Below, one piece after another: positions 1 through 10,490 of a stretch of 46,568 nt of DNA (position 1 is its first letter; each line of letters starts with the position of its first letter). The DNA is taken from positions 1 to 46,568 of the forward strand of contig DASRIC010000034.1 in the NCBI GenBank assembly GCA_035650215.1, given 5' to 3'. The position numbers and the translations under genes are program-made. Origin of the DNA: JACVRW01 sp035650215 (GTDB lineage Bacteria; Actinomycetota; Thermoleophilia; Solirubrobacterales; Thermoleophilaceae). The notes beneath the pieces were generated by a model. It ran no database searches. It saw only the letters and a program-made list of their open reading frames with translations, and was not told the DNA's origin.

Positions 1-1
1 C

Positions 2-70
2 CACGAGGCGTTCTTCTTCGACGGCGGCCTCGACGCGATCGTGTGCCGGCAGCTGGCCTCGGGCGGCTGA
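2..70 (+). CDS. 3' end of an unidentified gene (partial)
   Basis: An open frame enters from the left edge and ends at TGA 68-70; the visible tail reads HEAFFFDGGLDAIVCRQL and then ASGG. There is too little to assign a family. Codon use is the GC-rich pattern of the neighbours, with G or C at nearly every third position, which supports real coding. From 71 to 363 I see no convincing gene before the convergent MFS gene. Confidence 0.4.
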   Translation, partial: HEAFFFDGGLDAIVCRQLASGG

Positions 71-363
71 GGTCAGGCCAGCATGAGGCATGCCGCGCCC
101 ACGCAAGCCAGCAATCCGAGCGTGGAGAGCGGTGCCGCGGCCGCTTTGAGCTGGGTGACCACGTCCGGCCCGGTGAGCGGGCCGAGATGACCGGGCACCA
201 CGACGTCGGGACGCCGCCTGCGCGACGAGCGACTCCAGCGAACGATCTTCAGCGCCACCCGGAGCACGAGCGCGGCGGCGCCAGCCGTGCTCGCCGTCCG
301 GCGGGCGCTGCACGACACCGCGCGGCAGGTGGCCCGCGGGCGGCGAGAGCTCGAGGTGGTCTC

Positions 364-1803
364 CTAAGGTTTCTCGCGCGACAACCCCCACGCCGCGGCC
401 CCTGCAAGCAGCACGACGGCGAGGCAGATCGCAAGGCCCCAGCGGGCTGCCACGTCGAAGGCTGCGATGGCGTCACCCAGGAGGTCGACACGCGCCGCAC
501 CGCCGAGACGGCTCGCCACGTCCGTCGCCTCCTCGATCGACTCCTGCGCCGCGACAGGCACACCGCGGTCGTCGCTCAGCTCGGCGGCGTAGACCGCCGC
601 GAACACGCTGCCCACGATCGCCACGCCCAACGCGCCGCCGACCTGCCTGGCGACCTGGTTCACCGCGGCCCCGTCTCCCGCCTTCTCCGTCCCCAGATCG
701 TTCATGACCACCGCCGTCGCCGGCGGAATGGCCAGGCCGAAGCCGAGGCCCACGACCCCGGTGCCGACCAGCACGAGTGCGGGCGAGCTGTCGGCGGAGA
801 GCAGCAGCAGTGCCGCGTAGCCGACAGCTGCGACGAGCATGCCTCCAGTGAGCACTGCACGCCCTCCGTACCTTGCGACGATACGCCCGCTTACCCCCGC
901 TCCGAGGCCGAGCCCAACGCCGAATGGGGCGATCTCGAGGCCCGAGGCGAGCGCGGAGCCGTCCTGGACGTACTGCACGTACTGAGGCAGGAGGAACAGC
1001 ATGCCGAGAGTCCCGATGTATGCGGCGAGGATCGCGACCGCGCCCGCCGCGACCCGCGGGCGCTCGAGCACGTGGACGTCGAAGAGTGGGTGCGCGCGGT
1101 GGAGCTCGATCACGACGAACGCGACGCCGGAGACGAACCCCGTCACCGCGGCCACGAGCACGGCCGCGCTCGTCCAGCCGGCGTCGACACCCTCGATCAG
1201 CGCGAACACGATGCCGGTCAGCGCCAGCGTCGAGAGCGCCACCCCGGGGAGATCGAGCGGGGGCGCGCCCGGCCGGCGCGACTCGGGCAGCCAGCGTAGG
1301 CCGAAAGGCACAGCCACCAGCACGAACGGAACGTTCACGAGGAAGACCCAGCGCCAATCGGCCACCTCGACGAGCAGGCCGCCGGCCACCGGCCCGACGG
1401 CCAGTCCGATCCCCCCGACCGCGGACCAGACCCCGGTGGCCTTCGGTCGCAGCTTGGGTGGAAACAGCACGGCCAGCAGCGACAGCGCCGGAGGCAGCAC
1501 GCAGGCAGCGGCCACTCCCATCAGCACCCGTGCCGCGATCAGTCCGCCCACCGACTGCGCGGCGGCTGCCAGCACCGATGCCACGGCGAAGCCGACGAGC
1601 CCCGACACGAACACCCGCCGGCGCCCGAACCGGTCCGCGAGCCCGTTGCCGGCGAGCAGCAGACCGGCGAGCGAGATGAGGAACGCGTCGAGCACCCACT
1701 GCAGCTCGCCGATGCCGGCATCGAGGTCGTTGGAGATGTCCGGCAGCGCGACGTTCACGATGGTCATGTCCATCGCGCTCATGAAGATCGCTACGCAGAT
1801 CAC
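364..1803 (-). CDS. MFS drug exporter, DHA2 (EmrB/QacA-like) family
   Basis: Proton-driven multidrug exporter of the 14-helix DHA2 family in the cytoplasmic membrane. The 479-residue protein has the helix-1 signature MDMTIVNVALP (residues 11-21), motif A GLADRFGRRR (about 54-63), and the DHA2-typical WRWVFLVNVP and GGALGVAIVGSVF stretches. The start used is GTG at 1803, with GAGG about 8 bases before it. The frame stays open for about 30 more codons upstream before a TGA, but I find no ATG, GTG or TTG there. The first helix therefore begins almost at residue 1, so an unusual start such as CTG is possible. It is divergent from the AraC gene at 1981, so that regulator may control it. The substrate cannot be told. 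Confidence 0.9.
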   Translation of the reverse strand: MICVAIFMSAMDMTIVNVALPDISNDLDAGIGELQWVLDAFLISLAGLLLAGNGLADRFGRRRVFVSGLVGFAVASVLAAAAQSVGGLIAARVLMGVAAACVLPPALSLLAVLFPPKLRPKATGVWSAVGGIGLAVGPVAGGLLVEVADWRWVFLVNVPFVLVAVPFGLRWLPESRRPGAPPLDLPGVALSTLALTGIVFALIEGVDAGWTSAAVLVAAVTGFVSGVAFVVIELHRAHPLFDVHVLERPRVAAGAVAILAAYIGTLGMLFLLPQYVQYVQDGSALASGLEIAPFGVGLGLGAGVSGRIVARYGGRAVLTGGMLVAAVGYAALLLLSADSSPALVLVGTGVVGLGFGLAIPPATAVVMNDLGTEKAGDGAAVNQVARQVGGALGVAIVGSVFAAVYAAELSDDRGVPVAAQESIEEATDVASRLGGAARVDLLGDAIAAFDVAARWGLAICLAVVLLAGAAAWGLSREKP

Positions 1804-1980
1804 CCCGAGACCTCGCCAGCGCGTGTCCTCGACGTCCGCCGTGGGCGCCGGTGAGAAGTGGATGAAGTGCGGAACCTCGATGGCCGTCAGCCGGTTTCAG
1901 CGGGCCGGCGCCCGGAGACCTGGTGGCTGCGCGGGAGCATAGGCGCCACCGCAGCCCTGCGATCTGCCACGATCGCCCAC

Positions 1981-2427
1981 GTGATCCGCCACCCCGCGGC
2001 CGAGCCAACGCATCTGGGCGATCTCGCGCGGCTACGCCGCGTTCGCGACCGGATCGACCGGGAGTACGCGCAGCCGCTGGACGTCGAGGCGCTGGCCCGC
2101 GACGCTCATATGTCGGCCGGGCACTTCAGCCGCCGGTTCCGGCTCGCCTACGGCGAGTCGCCCTACAGCTACCTCATGACGCGGCGCATCGAGCGCGCGA
2201 TGGCGCTGCTGCGACGCGGCGACCTGAACGTCACCGAGGTCTGCTTCGAGGTCGGCTGCTCGTCGCTGGGCACGTTCAGCACACGCTTCACCGAGCTTGT
2301 CGGCATGCCGCCCAGCGAGTACCGGAGCCAGGAGGCAGGTGCGATGGAGGGGATGGCGCCGTGTGTGGCCAAGCGGATCACGAGACCGATCAGGAATCAA
2401 GAAGCGCCGGCGGTGATCCGCGAATAG
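1981..2427 (+). CDS. AraC-family transcriptional regulator (DNA-binding domain only)
   Basis: A 148-residue regulator that is almost only the AraC/XylS C-terminal domain. The first helix-turn-helix is near residues 34-54 (VEALARDAHMSAGHFSRRFR) and the second near 82-104 (EVCFEVGCSSLGTFSTRF), followed by the family ending GMPPSEYR. The GTG at 1981 is chosen because it leaves a short leader before the domain; the frame is open further upstream but that part is not AraC-like. No sensor domain is present, so ligand sensing, if any, is elsewhere. Its TAG stop lies inside the probable -10 box of the following VOC gene. AraC, VOC and UvrA-like genes in this order form one cassette. Confidence 0.88.
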   Translation: MIRHPAAEPTHLGDLARLRRVRDRIDREYAQPLDVEALARDAHMSAGHFSRRFRLAYGESPYSYLMTRRIERAMALLRRGDLNVTEVCFEVGCSSLGTFSTRFTELVGMPPSEYRSQEAGAMEGMAPCVAKRITRPIRNQEAPAVIRE

Positions 2428-2437
2428 CGTCACCGTC
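2425..2437 (+). promoter_or_regulatory. Probable -10 box for a leaderless VOC transcript
   Basis: TAGCGT (2425-2430) fits the TANNNT -10 consensus and is followed by 7 bases and then the ATG at 2438. Transcription would start at or next to the start codon. The TAG is also the stop codon of the AraC gene. No Shine-Dalgarno sequence precedes the ATG. The same spacing recurs at several other starts in this window. Confidence 0.45.
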
Positions 2438-2844
2438 ATGGACCTGACAATTCACCAGACCTTCCTCCCGTACGACGACCCGCAGGCATCGCTGGCCTTC
2501 TATCGCGACACCCTCGACTTCGAGGTCCGCAACCACGTCGAGTACGGCGACATGCACTGGATCACCCTCGGCCCGGCCGACCAGCCGGACACGTCCATCG
2601 TCCTGCACCCGCCGGGCGCGGACCCGGGCATCACCGATGACGAGCGTCGCACCATCGCCGAGATGATGGCCAAGGGCACCTACGCCGGCATCAACCTGGC
2701 CACGAGGGACCTCGACGGCACGTTCGAGCAGCTGGTGAGCCGCGACGCGGAGGTGGTCCAGGAGCCGACCGACCAGCCGTGGGGCATTCGCGACTGCGCG
2801 TTCCGCGATCCGGCGGGCAGCATGATCCGCGTGTTCGAGGTCGA

Positions 2845-2848
<4 letters not shown>
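2438..2848 (+). CDS. VOC (glyoxalase/bleomycin-resistance) family protein
   Basis: A 136-residue vicinal-oxygen-chelate fold protein made of two beta-alpha-beta-beta-beta modules. The first module has the typical DPQASLAFYRDTLDFEV (about residues 14-30). The second ends in AFRDPAGSMIRVFEVE, the usual VOC C-terminus. Such proteins bind a metal or sequester small toxic compounds; the exact activity cannot be read from sequence. The stop overlaps the GTG start of the UvrA-like gene (GTGA, 4-base overlap), implying translational coupling. The context, behind an AraC regulator and beside an exporter, suggests a small-molecule resistance function, which is inference. Confidence 0.88.
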
Positions 2849-5235
<2,387 letters not shown>

Positions 5236-5282
5236 CACGCCCGCGCGCACCGGTTAGGGTCGCCTGGGGACCCGGACGAGCG

Positions 5283-7958
5283 ATGAGCGAGACGGTTCGA
5301 TTCAGCGTCAACGGCGAGCCGCGCGAGCTCGAGGTGCGCGCGGAGGAGTCCGCGGTCGAGATGCTGCGCGACCGTCTCGGCCTGACCGGGACCAAGCTCG
5401 TCTGCGGCGACGGAGTCTGCGGAGCCTGCACCGTCCTCCTCGACGGCATGCCGGTCACGAGCTGCCTGCTGCCGGCGACGGCGCTCGAAGGCCGCGCGCT
5501 CACGACCATCGAGGGCCTCGGGCCGGATCTGCATCCGGTGCAGCGGGCCTTCATCGCGCACGACGCGCTGCAATGCGGCTACTGCACCCCGGGCTTCGTT
5601 GTGGAGGCGATCGCGTTCCACGACCGCTGGCGCCGAGAGCGTGGCAGCGAGGAGCCCACGCGCGACGAGGTGGCCCAGGCGCTGGCGGGGCACCTGTGCC
5701 GCTGCGGCGCCTACGTGGGAATCATGGGCGCCGTTCGCGACGCCTGCGCTGGGCGCTTCGACTCCGGCGACGTCGGCGGGCCCCGCGTGGAGGCGCCGGA
5801 GAAGGTAACCGGCGAGGCGGTGTACGCCGCCGACGTGCGCCACCGGGGCCAGCTCGAGGGCGCGATCCTGCGCTCGCCCTTTCCGCACGCGCGCGTGATC
5901 TCCGTCGACCTCGATCCTGCTCGCGCGCTTCCGGGCGCCGAGGCGGCCGTCGAGCTGCTCGGCAAGGAGCGGTTGGTGCGCTACGTGGGTCAGGAGGTTG
6001 CGGCCGTCGCGGCCGTGGACCGGCACACGGCCGAGCAGGCACTCGCGCTGGTGCGGGTCCGCTACCAGCCGCTTCCGGCCGCCGTGGGAGCGGAGGCTGC
6101 CCGCCGAGAGGGCGCGGCGGCCGTCTACAGCGGGCTCCGCAAGCGGGCGCCGTCGGCGGGAGAGGGGCCTCCGACGCCGGCGCGCTGGCACGGGAACCTG
6201 CGCGGGCCCGTGGGCGCTTTCTCGCAGCGGGCCCGCAAGGCACGCCGGCTGATCTCCGACGCGCGCGAAGGCGGCGATCCGCTGCTCGTGGAGGGGACCT
6301 GGCGAACAGCGGCCCAAGTCCACACCGCCCTCGAGCCGCACGCGTGCGCCGCCCGCTGGGACGGGGAGAGCCTGCATGTGCACGTCTCGACCCAGGCGGT
6401 GGGGCGCCTGGCGAAGGAGATCGCCGAGCGCTTCGGATTGGAGGATGACCGGGTGCACGTGATCGCCGAGCACGTGGGGGGCGGCTTCGGTGCGAAGCAG
6501 AGTCTGACCCCCGAGACGGTTGCGGCGATCGAGCTCGCTCGCGCTGCGCGAGCCCCCGTCCGGATCGCCCTCGACCGCGGGGAGGAGGTCGGCCTGGCGG
6601 GCTACCGGCCCAGCGCCGAGATCGAGCTCGCGCTCCTCGCCGGCGCGTCGGACGGCCCGCGCGCTCTGCAGGTGCGCGCCTACCAGGACGCCGGTGTCAG
6701 CGTGGGGTCCCTGATCGCGGCCCTCTGCCGGATGATCTATCCGGCTCCCGCCAAGGACCTCCAGGACTTCGACGTCGTTAACCACATGCCGCCGGGCCTG
6801 CCCTTCCGGGGACCCAACGCGCCGCTGTCCTGCTGGGCGCTCGAGCAGGCGGTGGACGAGGCGGCGCACCGGCTCGGGGAGGATCCGATCGCCCTGCGGC
6901 GGCGCTGGGATCCGCTCCCGGAGCGCCAGCGCCTGTACACCTGGGTCGAGTCGCTTGCGCTGTGGCGCGACCGACCGGCGAGCGGCTCCGAGCGGGGGCG
7001 CTTCCGGCGCGGGGTGGGCGTGGCCGCGGCGAACTGGCTCTACATCTACCAGCTGGGCTGCGAGGTCGAGGTCGGCGTCGACGGCGGGCGGCTCTACGCG
7101 GCCACCGGCGTGCAGGACATCGGCACGGGCAGCCGCAGCGTGCTCGCGAGAACGGTGGCCCGTGCCTTTGATATCGAACCGGGGGCGGTGGACGTGCGGA
7201 TCGGGGACTCGCGGCTCGCGAGCGGCCCGCCGTCTGGCGGCAGCATGGCCACGGCAACGCTCGTTCCGGCGACGCTCGCAGCCGCCGCCGCGGTGCGCCG
7301 CCGCTTGACCGCGCACATGGGGCCCGCGAGCACGCGCGCTCGGGTCGACTGGGCCGAGCTGATCGCCTCGGCGCCGAACCTCGGCGAGCGCGCCGGCCGT
7401 CCCGACGACGATCCGTCCGCCTCGAGTGCCGGCAGGCCGATGGCGGGCACCGGCCCGGCGGGACGCTTGACCGCGCGCATGGTGCGGATGAGGAGCAAGC
7501 TTGGCGTCGGCCGCGGGTACACAGGCGCCGTCCACGTGAGCGAGGTCGAGGTGGACACCCTGCTCGGCCGGATCCGGGTGCCCCGGGTGGCGGCCGGGAT
7601 CGCAGCCGGGCGCGTGGCCGCGCCAGAGCTGGCTCGCAGCCAATGCTACGGCGGAGTGATCCAGGGGGTCGGCTACGCGCTCTATGAGCAGCGCCAGGAC
7701 GATGCGCGGACGGGGATCGTGCTCAGCGCCGGCCTCGAGGACTACCGGATCCCGGGGATCGCGGACACCCCCGAGATCGAGGTGCACTTCGACGAGGCGG
7801 GCTTCGAGCACGTACCCGGCGGAGGCGTGGGACTGGGCGAGATCTCGACGATGGGCGTGGCGGCATCGATCGGGAACGCCGTGTACAACGCAACCGGCTG
7901 GCGCCCCTACGAGCTGCCGATCCGCCCCGACCGGCTGCTGGAGGGGATGAGGGCGTGA
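5283..7958 (+). CDS. Molybdenum hydroxylase, fused [2Fe-2S] and molybdenum-cofactor subunits
   Basis: An 891-residue xanthine-oxidase-family protein joining two normally separate subunits. Residues 1-155 are the iron-sulfur subunit: C41, C46, C49 and C61 form the plant-ferredoxin-type cluster, and C98, C101, C139 and C141 (QCGYC, LCRCG) form the second [2Fe-2S] site. From about residue 160 (EKVTGEAVYAADV) it is the molybdopterin subunit, with GGGFGAKQ near 400, FRGPN near 508, and GVGLGE ending in E853, the expected catalytic glutamate. It would hydroxylate an aldehyde or aromatic heterocycle, passing electrons to the FAD subunit encoded next (GTGA overlap). Substrate is unknown. No twin-arginine signal is visible, so it is probably cytoplasmic. 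ATG 5283 is the first start giving the canonical ferredoxin-like N-terminus. Confidence 0.9.
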   Translation: MSETVRFSVNGEPRELEVRAEESAVEMLRDRLGLTGTKLVCGDGVCGACTVLLDGMPVTSCLLPATALEGRALTTIEGLGPDLHPVQRAFIAHDALQCGYCTPGFVVEAIAFHDRWRRERGSEEPTRDEVAQALAGHLCRCGAYVGIMGAVRDACAGRFDSGDVGGPRVEAPEKVTGEAVYAADVRHRGQLEGAILRSPFPHARVISVDLDPARALPGAEAAVELLGKERLVRYVGQEVAAVAAVDRHTAEQALALVRVRYQPLPAAVGAEAARREGAAAVYSGLRKRAPSAGEGPPTPARWHGNLRGPVGAFSQRARKARRLISDAREGGDPLLVEGTWRTAAQVHTALEPHACAARWDGESLHVHVSTQAVGRLAKEIAERFGLEDDRVHVIAEHVGGGFGAKQSLTPETVAAIELARAARAPVRIALDRGEEVGLAGYRPSAEIELALLAGASDGPRALQVRAYQDAGVSVGSLIAALCRMIYPAPAKDLQDFDVVNHMPPGLPFRGPNAPLSCWALEQAVDEAAHRLGEDPIALRRRWDPLPERQRLYTWVESLALWRDRPASGSERGRFRRGVGVAAANWLYIYQLGCEVEVGVDGGRLYAATGVQDIGTGSRSVLARTVARAFDIEPGAVDVRIGDSRLASGPPSGGSMATATLVPATLAAAAAVRRRLTAHMGPASTRARVDWAELIASAPNLGERAGRPDDDPSASSAGRPMAGTGPAGRLTARMVRMRSKLGVGRGYTGAVHVSEVEVDTLLGRIRVPRVAAGIAAGRVAAPELARSQCYGGVIQGVGYALYEQRQDDARTGIVLSAGLEDYRIPGIADTPEIEVHFDEAGFEHVPGGGVGLGEISTMGVAASIGNAVYNATGWRPYELPIRPDRLLEGMRA

Positions 7959-8902
7959 CGCCCGCCCCGAGGACGCTCGAGGAGGCCGGCCAGGCCACCG
8001 GCGAGTTCCGGGCCGGAGGCACCGACCTCCAGCAGCGCCTGCGCAGCGGGGTGAGCTCGGGGCCGCCGGTCGACCTGGGCTTAGTGCCCGATCTCGACCG
8101 CGTCGACTGGGATGGCGGTGCGGCGCAAATCGGCGCCATGGTCTCGATCGCCACGCTCGCAGGCGACACCCGGCTCGCCTCCGCCTATCCCGGGCTCGCG
8201 CAGGCCGCCGCGTCGCTGGCTACTCCCCAGATCCGCGCCGCGGGCACCCTGGGCGGGAACCTGCTGCAGCGCAACCGCTGCTGGTACTACCGGCATCCGG
8301 CGATCGAGTGCCTGAAGAAGGGCGGCGCGGACTGCCCGGCGCGCGGCGGCAATCACCTGCTCGGCGTCTGCTTCGACCTCGGGCCGTGTGTGGCACCCCA
8401 CCCATCCACGCTCGGAATGGCGCTGCTGGCGTACGACGCCGAGGTCACGGATGGGAGCGGCGGCGCTCGGCCCGTAGCCGAGCTCTACGGCGACGGCAGC
8501 GATGGCCGCCACGACCACCAGCTCGGCGAGGGCGAGATCCTGACCGCGGTGCGGATGCCGCCGGCGCTCGAGGCCGAGCGGGCCGCCTACTTCAGAGCCA
8601 CCAGCAGGGAGCTCGCCGAATGGCCGCTGGTCGAGGCGCTGGCGCGGCTGGTCGTGTCGGGCGAGACGATCGAGTTCGCCGCCGTGGCGGTTGGCGGGGT
8701 TGCCCCGGTCCCGCTCCGGCTGGAGCGAGTCGAGCAGGCGCTCACCGGACAGCCGGCGAGCTCCGAGACGGTCGAGGGCGCGATATCGCTCGCGACCTCG
8801 GGCGCGAGCCCGCTGCCCATGTCCCGCTACAAGCTGGACCTGCTCCCGGGGACGGTGCGTGAGACGCTCGAGCGTGCGCTGGAGCGGCCGGGCGCCGGCT
8901 AG
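7955..8902 (+). CDS. Molybdenum hydroxylase FAD-binding subunit, PaoB/YagS-like
   Basis: A 315-residue FAD subunit of the CoxM/XdhB family that accepts electrons from the fused protein upstream; the starts overlap (GTGA). FAD-binding motifs are AGGTDL (residues 20-25) and AAGTLGGNLLQR (95-106). A cysteine set follows: C109, C119, C127, C139 and C145, in the pattern RNRCWYYR, ECLKKGGADC, GPCVAPHPS. In E. coli PaoB (YagS) cysteines in the equivalent insertion bind an extra [4Fe-4S] cluster, so the same is likely here (family knowledge plus inference). The C-terminal alpha/beta part is normal in length. No XdhC/PaoD-type maturation chaperone is seen nearby. Confidence 0.88.
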   Translation: MTPAPRTLEEAGQATGEFRAGGTDLQQRLRSGVSSGPPVDLGLVPDLDRVDWDGGAAQIGAMVSIATLAGDTRLASAYPGLAQAAASLATPQIRAAGTLGGNLLQRNRCWYYRHPAIECLKKGGADCPARGGNHLLGVCFDLGPCVAPHPSTLGMALLAYDAEVTDGSGGARPVAELYGDGSDGRHDHQLGEGEILTAVRMPPALEAERAAYFRATSRELAEWPLVEALARLVVSGETIEFAAVAVGGVAPVPLRLERVEQALTGQPASSETVEGAISLATSGASPLPMSRYKLDLLPGTVRETLERALERPGAG

Positions 8903-8913
8903 GTCCGGACCCG

Positions 8914-9474
8914 ATGCGGCTTGGGATCGCGGATCACCTGGGTTGGGCCATCGCGGTCACGGCGTCGGGGGACCACGAGGTGGTGGACCGCCGGCGGATC
9001 GCGCTGGTCGAGACCGGCATCTCGGCGGCACCCATTCACTACGAGAGCCGGCGTCTCGATGTCGCCGCCACCGCTGCGCTGGTCGCGACGGTGCGAGCGT
9101 CCGTCGTTCGGGCGACGTCAGCTGCGCTCGACGAGATTGCGACCGCGCTGCCCATGCCCCTCCTCTCGGTCTCGCTTCGAGCCTGGCCGTTCGACTTTCC
9201 TGACGACATCGCCGTGCAACGCCGTGCGCCGTACGAGGCGCGGGCCGACGCGATCATGTATCGCCAGGAGCTCTCCGAGCTGGCACGCGCCCGTGGGTGG
9301 GAAGTCCACCTCTATGACGCGAAGGCGGTGGTGGGTCAGGCGGTCAGCGTGTTGGCCGAGCGGGCCGACGAGGTGCTGCAGGAACCTCGAGCCAGGATGG
9401 GGCCGCCGTGGACGAAGGACCATCGGACGGCGCTCGCCGCGACGGTCGTGGCCGGCCACCGTCCGGCGCAATAG
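8914..9474 (+). CDS. Conserved hypothetical protein
   Basis: A 186-residue soluble protein beginning MRLGIADHLGWAIAVTAS, with a strongly conserved-looking start, a central REIAT/LPMP region and a C-terminal WEVHLYDAKAVVGQAV segment. I recall similar actinobacterial proteins of unknown function but cannot name a domain. There are no membrane segments or signal peptide. It starts 11 bases after the FAD-subunit stop on the same strand, so it may be cotranscribed with the molybdenum hydroxylase. Its role there is unknown. Confidence 0.75.
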   Translation: MRLGIADHLGWAIAVTASGDHEVVDRRRIALVETGISAAPIHYESRRLDVAATAALVATVRASVVRATSAALDEIATALPMPLLSVSLRAWPFDFPDDIAVQRRAPYEARADAIMYRQELSELARARGWEVHLYDAKAVVGQAVSVLAERADEVLQEPRARMGPPWTKDHRTALAATVVAGHRPAQ

Positions 9475-9553
9475 CCTCCTCGCAGGCGACGTCCCGCGCC
9501 TAACCCTCGGCACGCCGGCGGCTGGCTCAGCAAGCTGCTCCTGGTGGGGACGA

Positions 9554-9739
9554 TGGTCTGTTACGGACGCGGGCGACCCGGTCTCCCAAGCGCGCGTGCG
9601 AGTGGGCGGGATCTCCGGGCGCACGGCCCAGAACGGAACGGTCACGCTCGCGCTGCCTGGGAAGTCCGCCAGGGCCACCGCCACGAAGGGCACGTACACG
9701 CCGGGCGCCGTACGGCTGCGGGCGGTTCGGAGTCGCTGA
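9554..9739 (+). pseudogene. Relic of a carboxypeptidase-regulatory-like (Ig-fold) domain
   Basis: In the frame ending at TGA 9737-9739 the translation reads AGDPVSQARVRVGG, ISGRTAQNGTVTLALPG and KSARATATKGTYTPGAVRL. That is the characteristic rhythm of a carboxypeptidase-regulatory-like or surface-protein beta-sandwich repeat (PVxxAxVxVxG..T...G..TL..PG....TATK.GY). Upstream of about 9554 the frame loses this character and has no credible start or signal peptide. It is read as the orphan 3' end of a larger secreted protein whose front is missing. Confidence 0.4.
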
Positions 9740-9748
9740 CTGTCGTGC

Positions 9749-10420
9749 CTAGGGGGTCCAGTTCGTACCGCGGGCCATCATCGAGCCGCGCACCGCGGCC
9801 ACCAGCTCGTCGCTGACCTTCTCCGGGGCGCCGGCGTCGAACGGCGGCTGCGGGTCGTACTCGATCCCCAGCTGCACCGCCCGGGCCACGTCGTCGCCGT
9901 AGATCATCTGGACGATCCGGAGCGCCATGTCGATCCCCGCCGACACGCCGGCCGCGGTGATCACCTTGCCCTGCTCGACAACACGGTCCTCCACCACGTC
10001 AACGCGATACGTCGCGAGCAGATCCCGGGCGAGCCAGTGCGTGGTGGCCTGGAGGCCGTCCAGCACCCCGGCCGCGGCCAGCAGGAGCGCGCCCGAGCAG
10101 ACCGAGGTCGTGTAGCGGCTGCCCTCGTGCGCGCCCCTTATCCACTCCAGGATCGGCTCGTGCCCGAGGAAGTCGCGCGTGCTGAGTCCACCCGGAACGA
10201 GCAGCATGTCCGGGCTCGGCACGTCGTCGATCGAGCGCTCTGCCACGATCTCGCAAGCGCCCGAGTCGTTCCGCCCGCCCGCGTCGTTGCGAACCGGACC
10301 CGCTTGCTCGGCGACGAAGACGGGCTCGACGTCAGGGAGCTGAACGAGAACCTCGTAGGGACCGACCGCGTCGAGGGTGGTGAACCGGTCGTAGAGCAGG
10401 AACGCGACTTGGAGGGCCAT
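9749..10420 (-). CDS. DJ-1/PfpI (class I glutamine amidotransferase-like) protein
   Basis: A 223-residue DJ-1/PfpI-superfamily protein. It has the opening VAFLLYDRFTTLDAVGPYEVL, the PDMLLVPGG turn, and the nucleophile elbow SVCSGALLLAAAG with C108. Bacterial relatives of this length include isonitrile hydratase and PfpI-like hydrolases or glyoxalases. It lacks the AraC domain found in GATase-1 regulators. ATG 10420 is chosen over an open extension to 10525 because the fold starts at MALQVAF and the extension would run into the divergent SDR gene. Specific activity is undetermined. Confidence 0.87.
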   Translation of the reverse strand: MALQVAFLLYDRFTTLDAVGPYEVLVQLPDVEPVFVAEQAGPVRNDAGGRNDSGACEIVAERSIDDVPSPDMLLVPGGLSTRDFLGHEPILEWIRGAHEGSRYTTSVCSGALLLAAAGVLDGLQATTHWLARDLLATYRVDVVEDRVVEQGKVITAAGVSAGIDMALRIVQMIYGDDVARAVQLGIEYDPQPPFDAGAPEKVSDELVAAVRGSMMARGTNWTP

Positions 10421-10490
10421 CGAGGCGAGCGACGGTACCGGCTCGCGGGCTTCGCCTCGGGCTACGATCGACGAGTGGGAGGGCCAAACC

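Noticed and set aside
73..318. 81-codon minus-strand frame with a hydrophobic end
   Set aside because: The C-terminal 18 residues look like a membrane helix, but the rest is Arg/Ser-rich shadow-like sequence, there is no ribosome site, and it fits no family.
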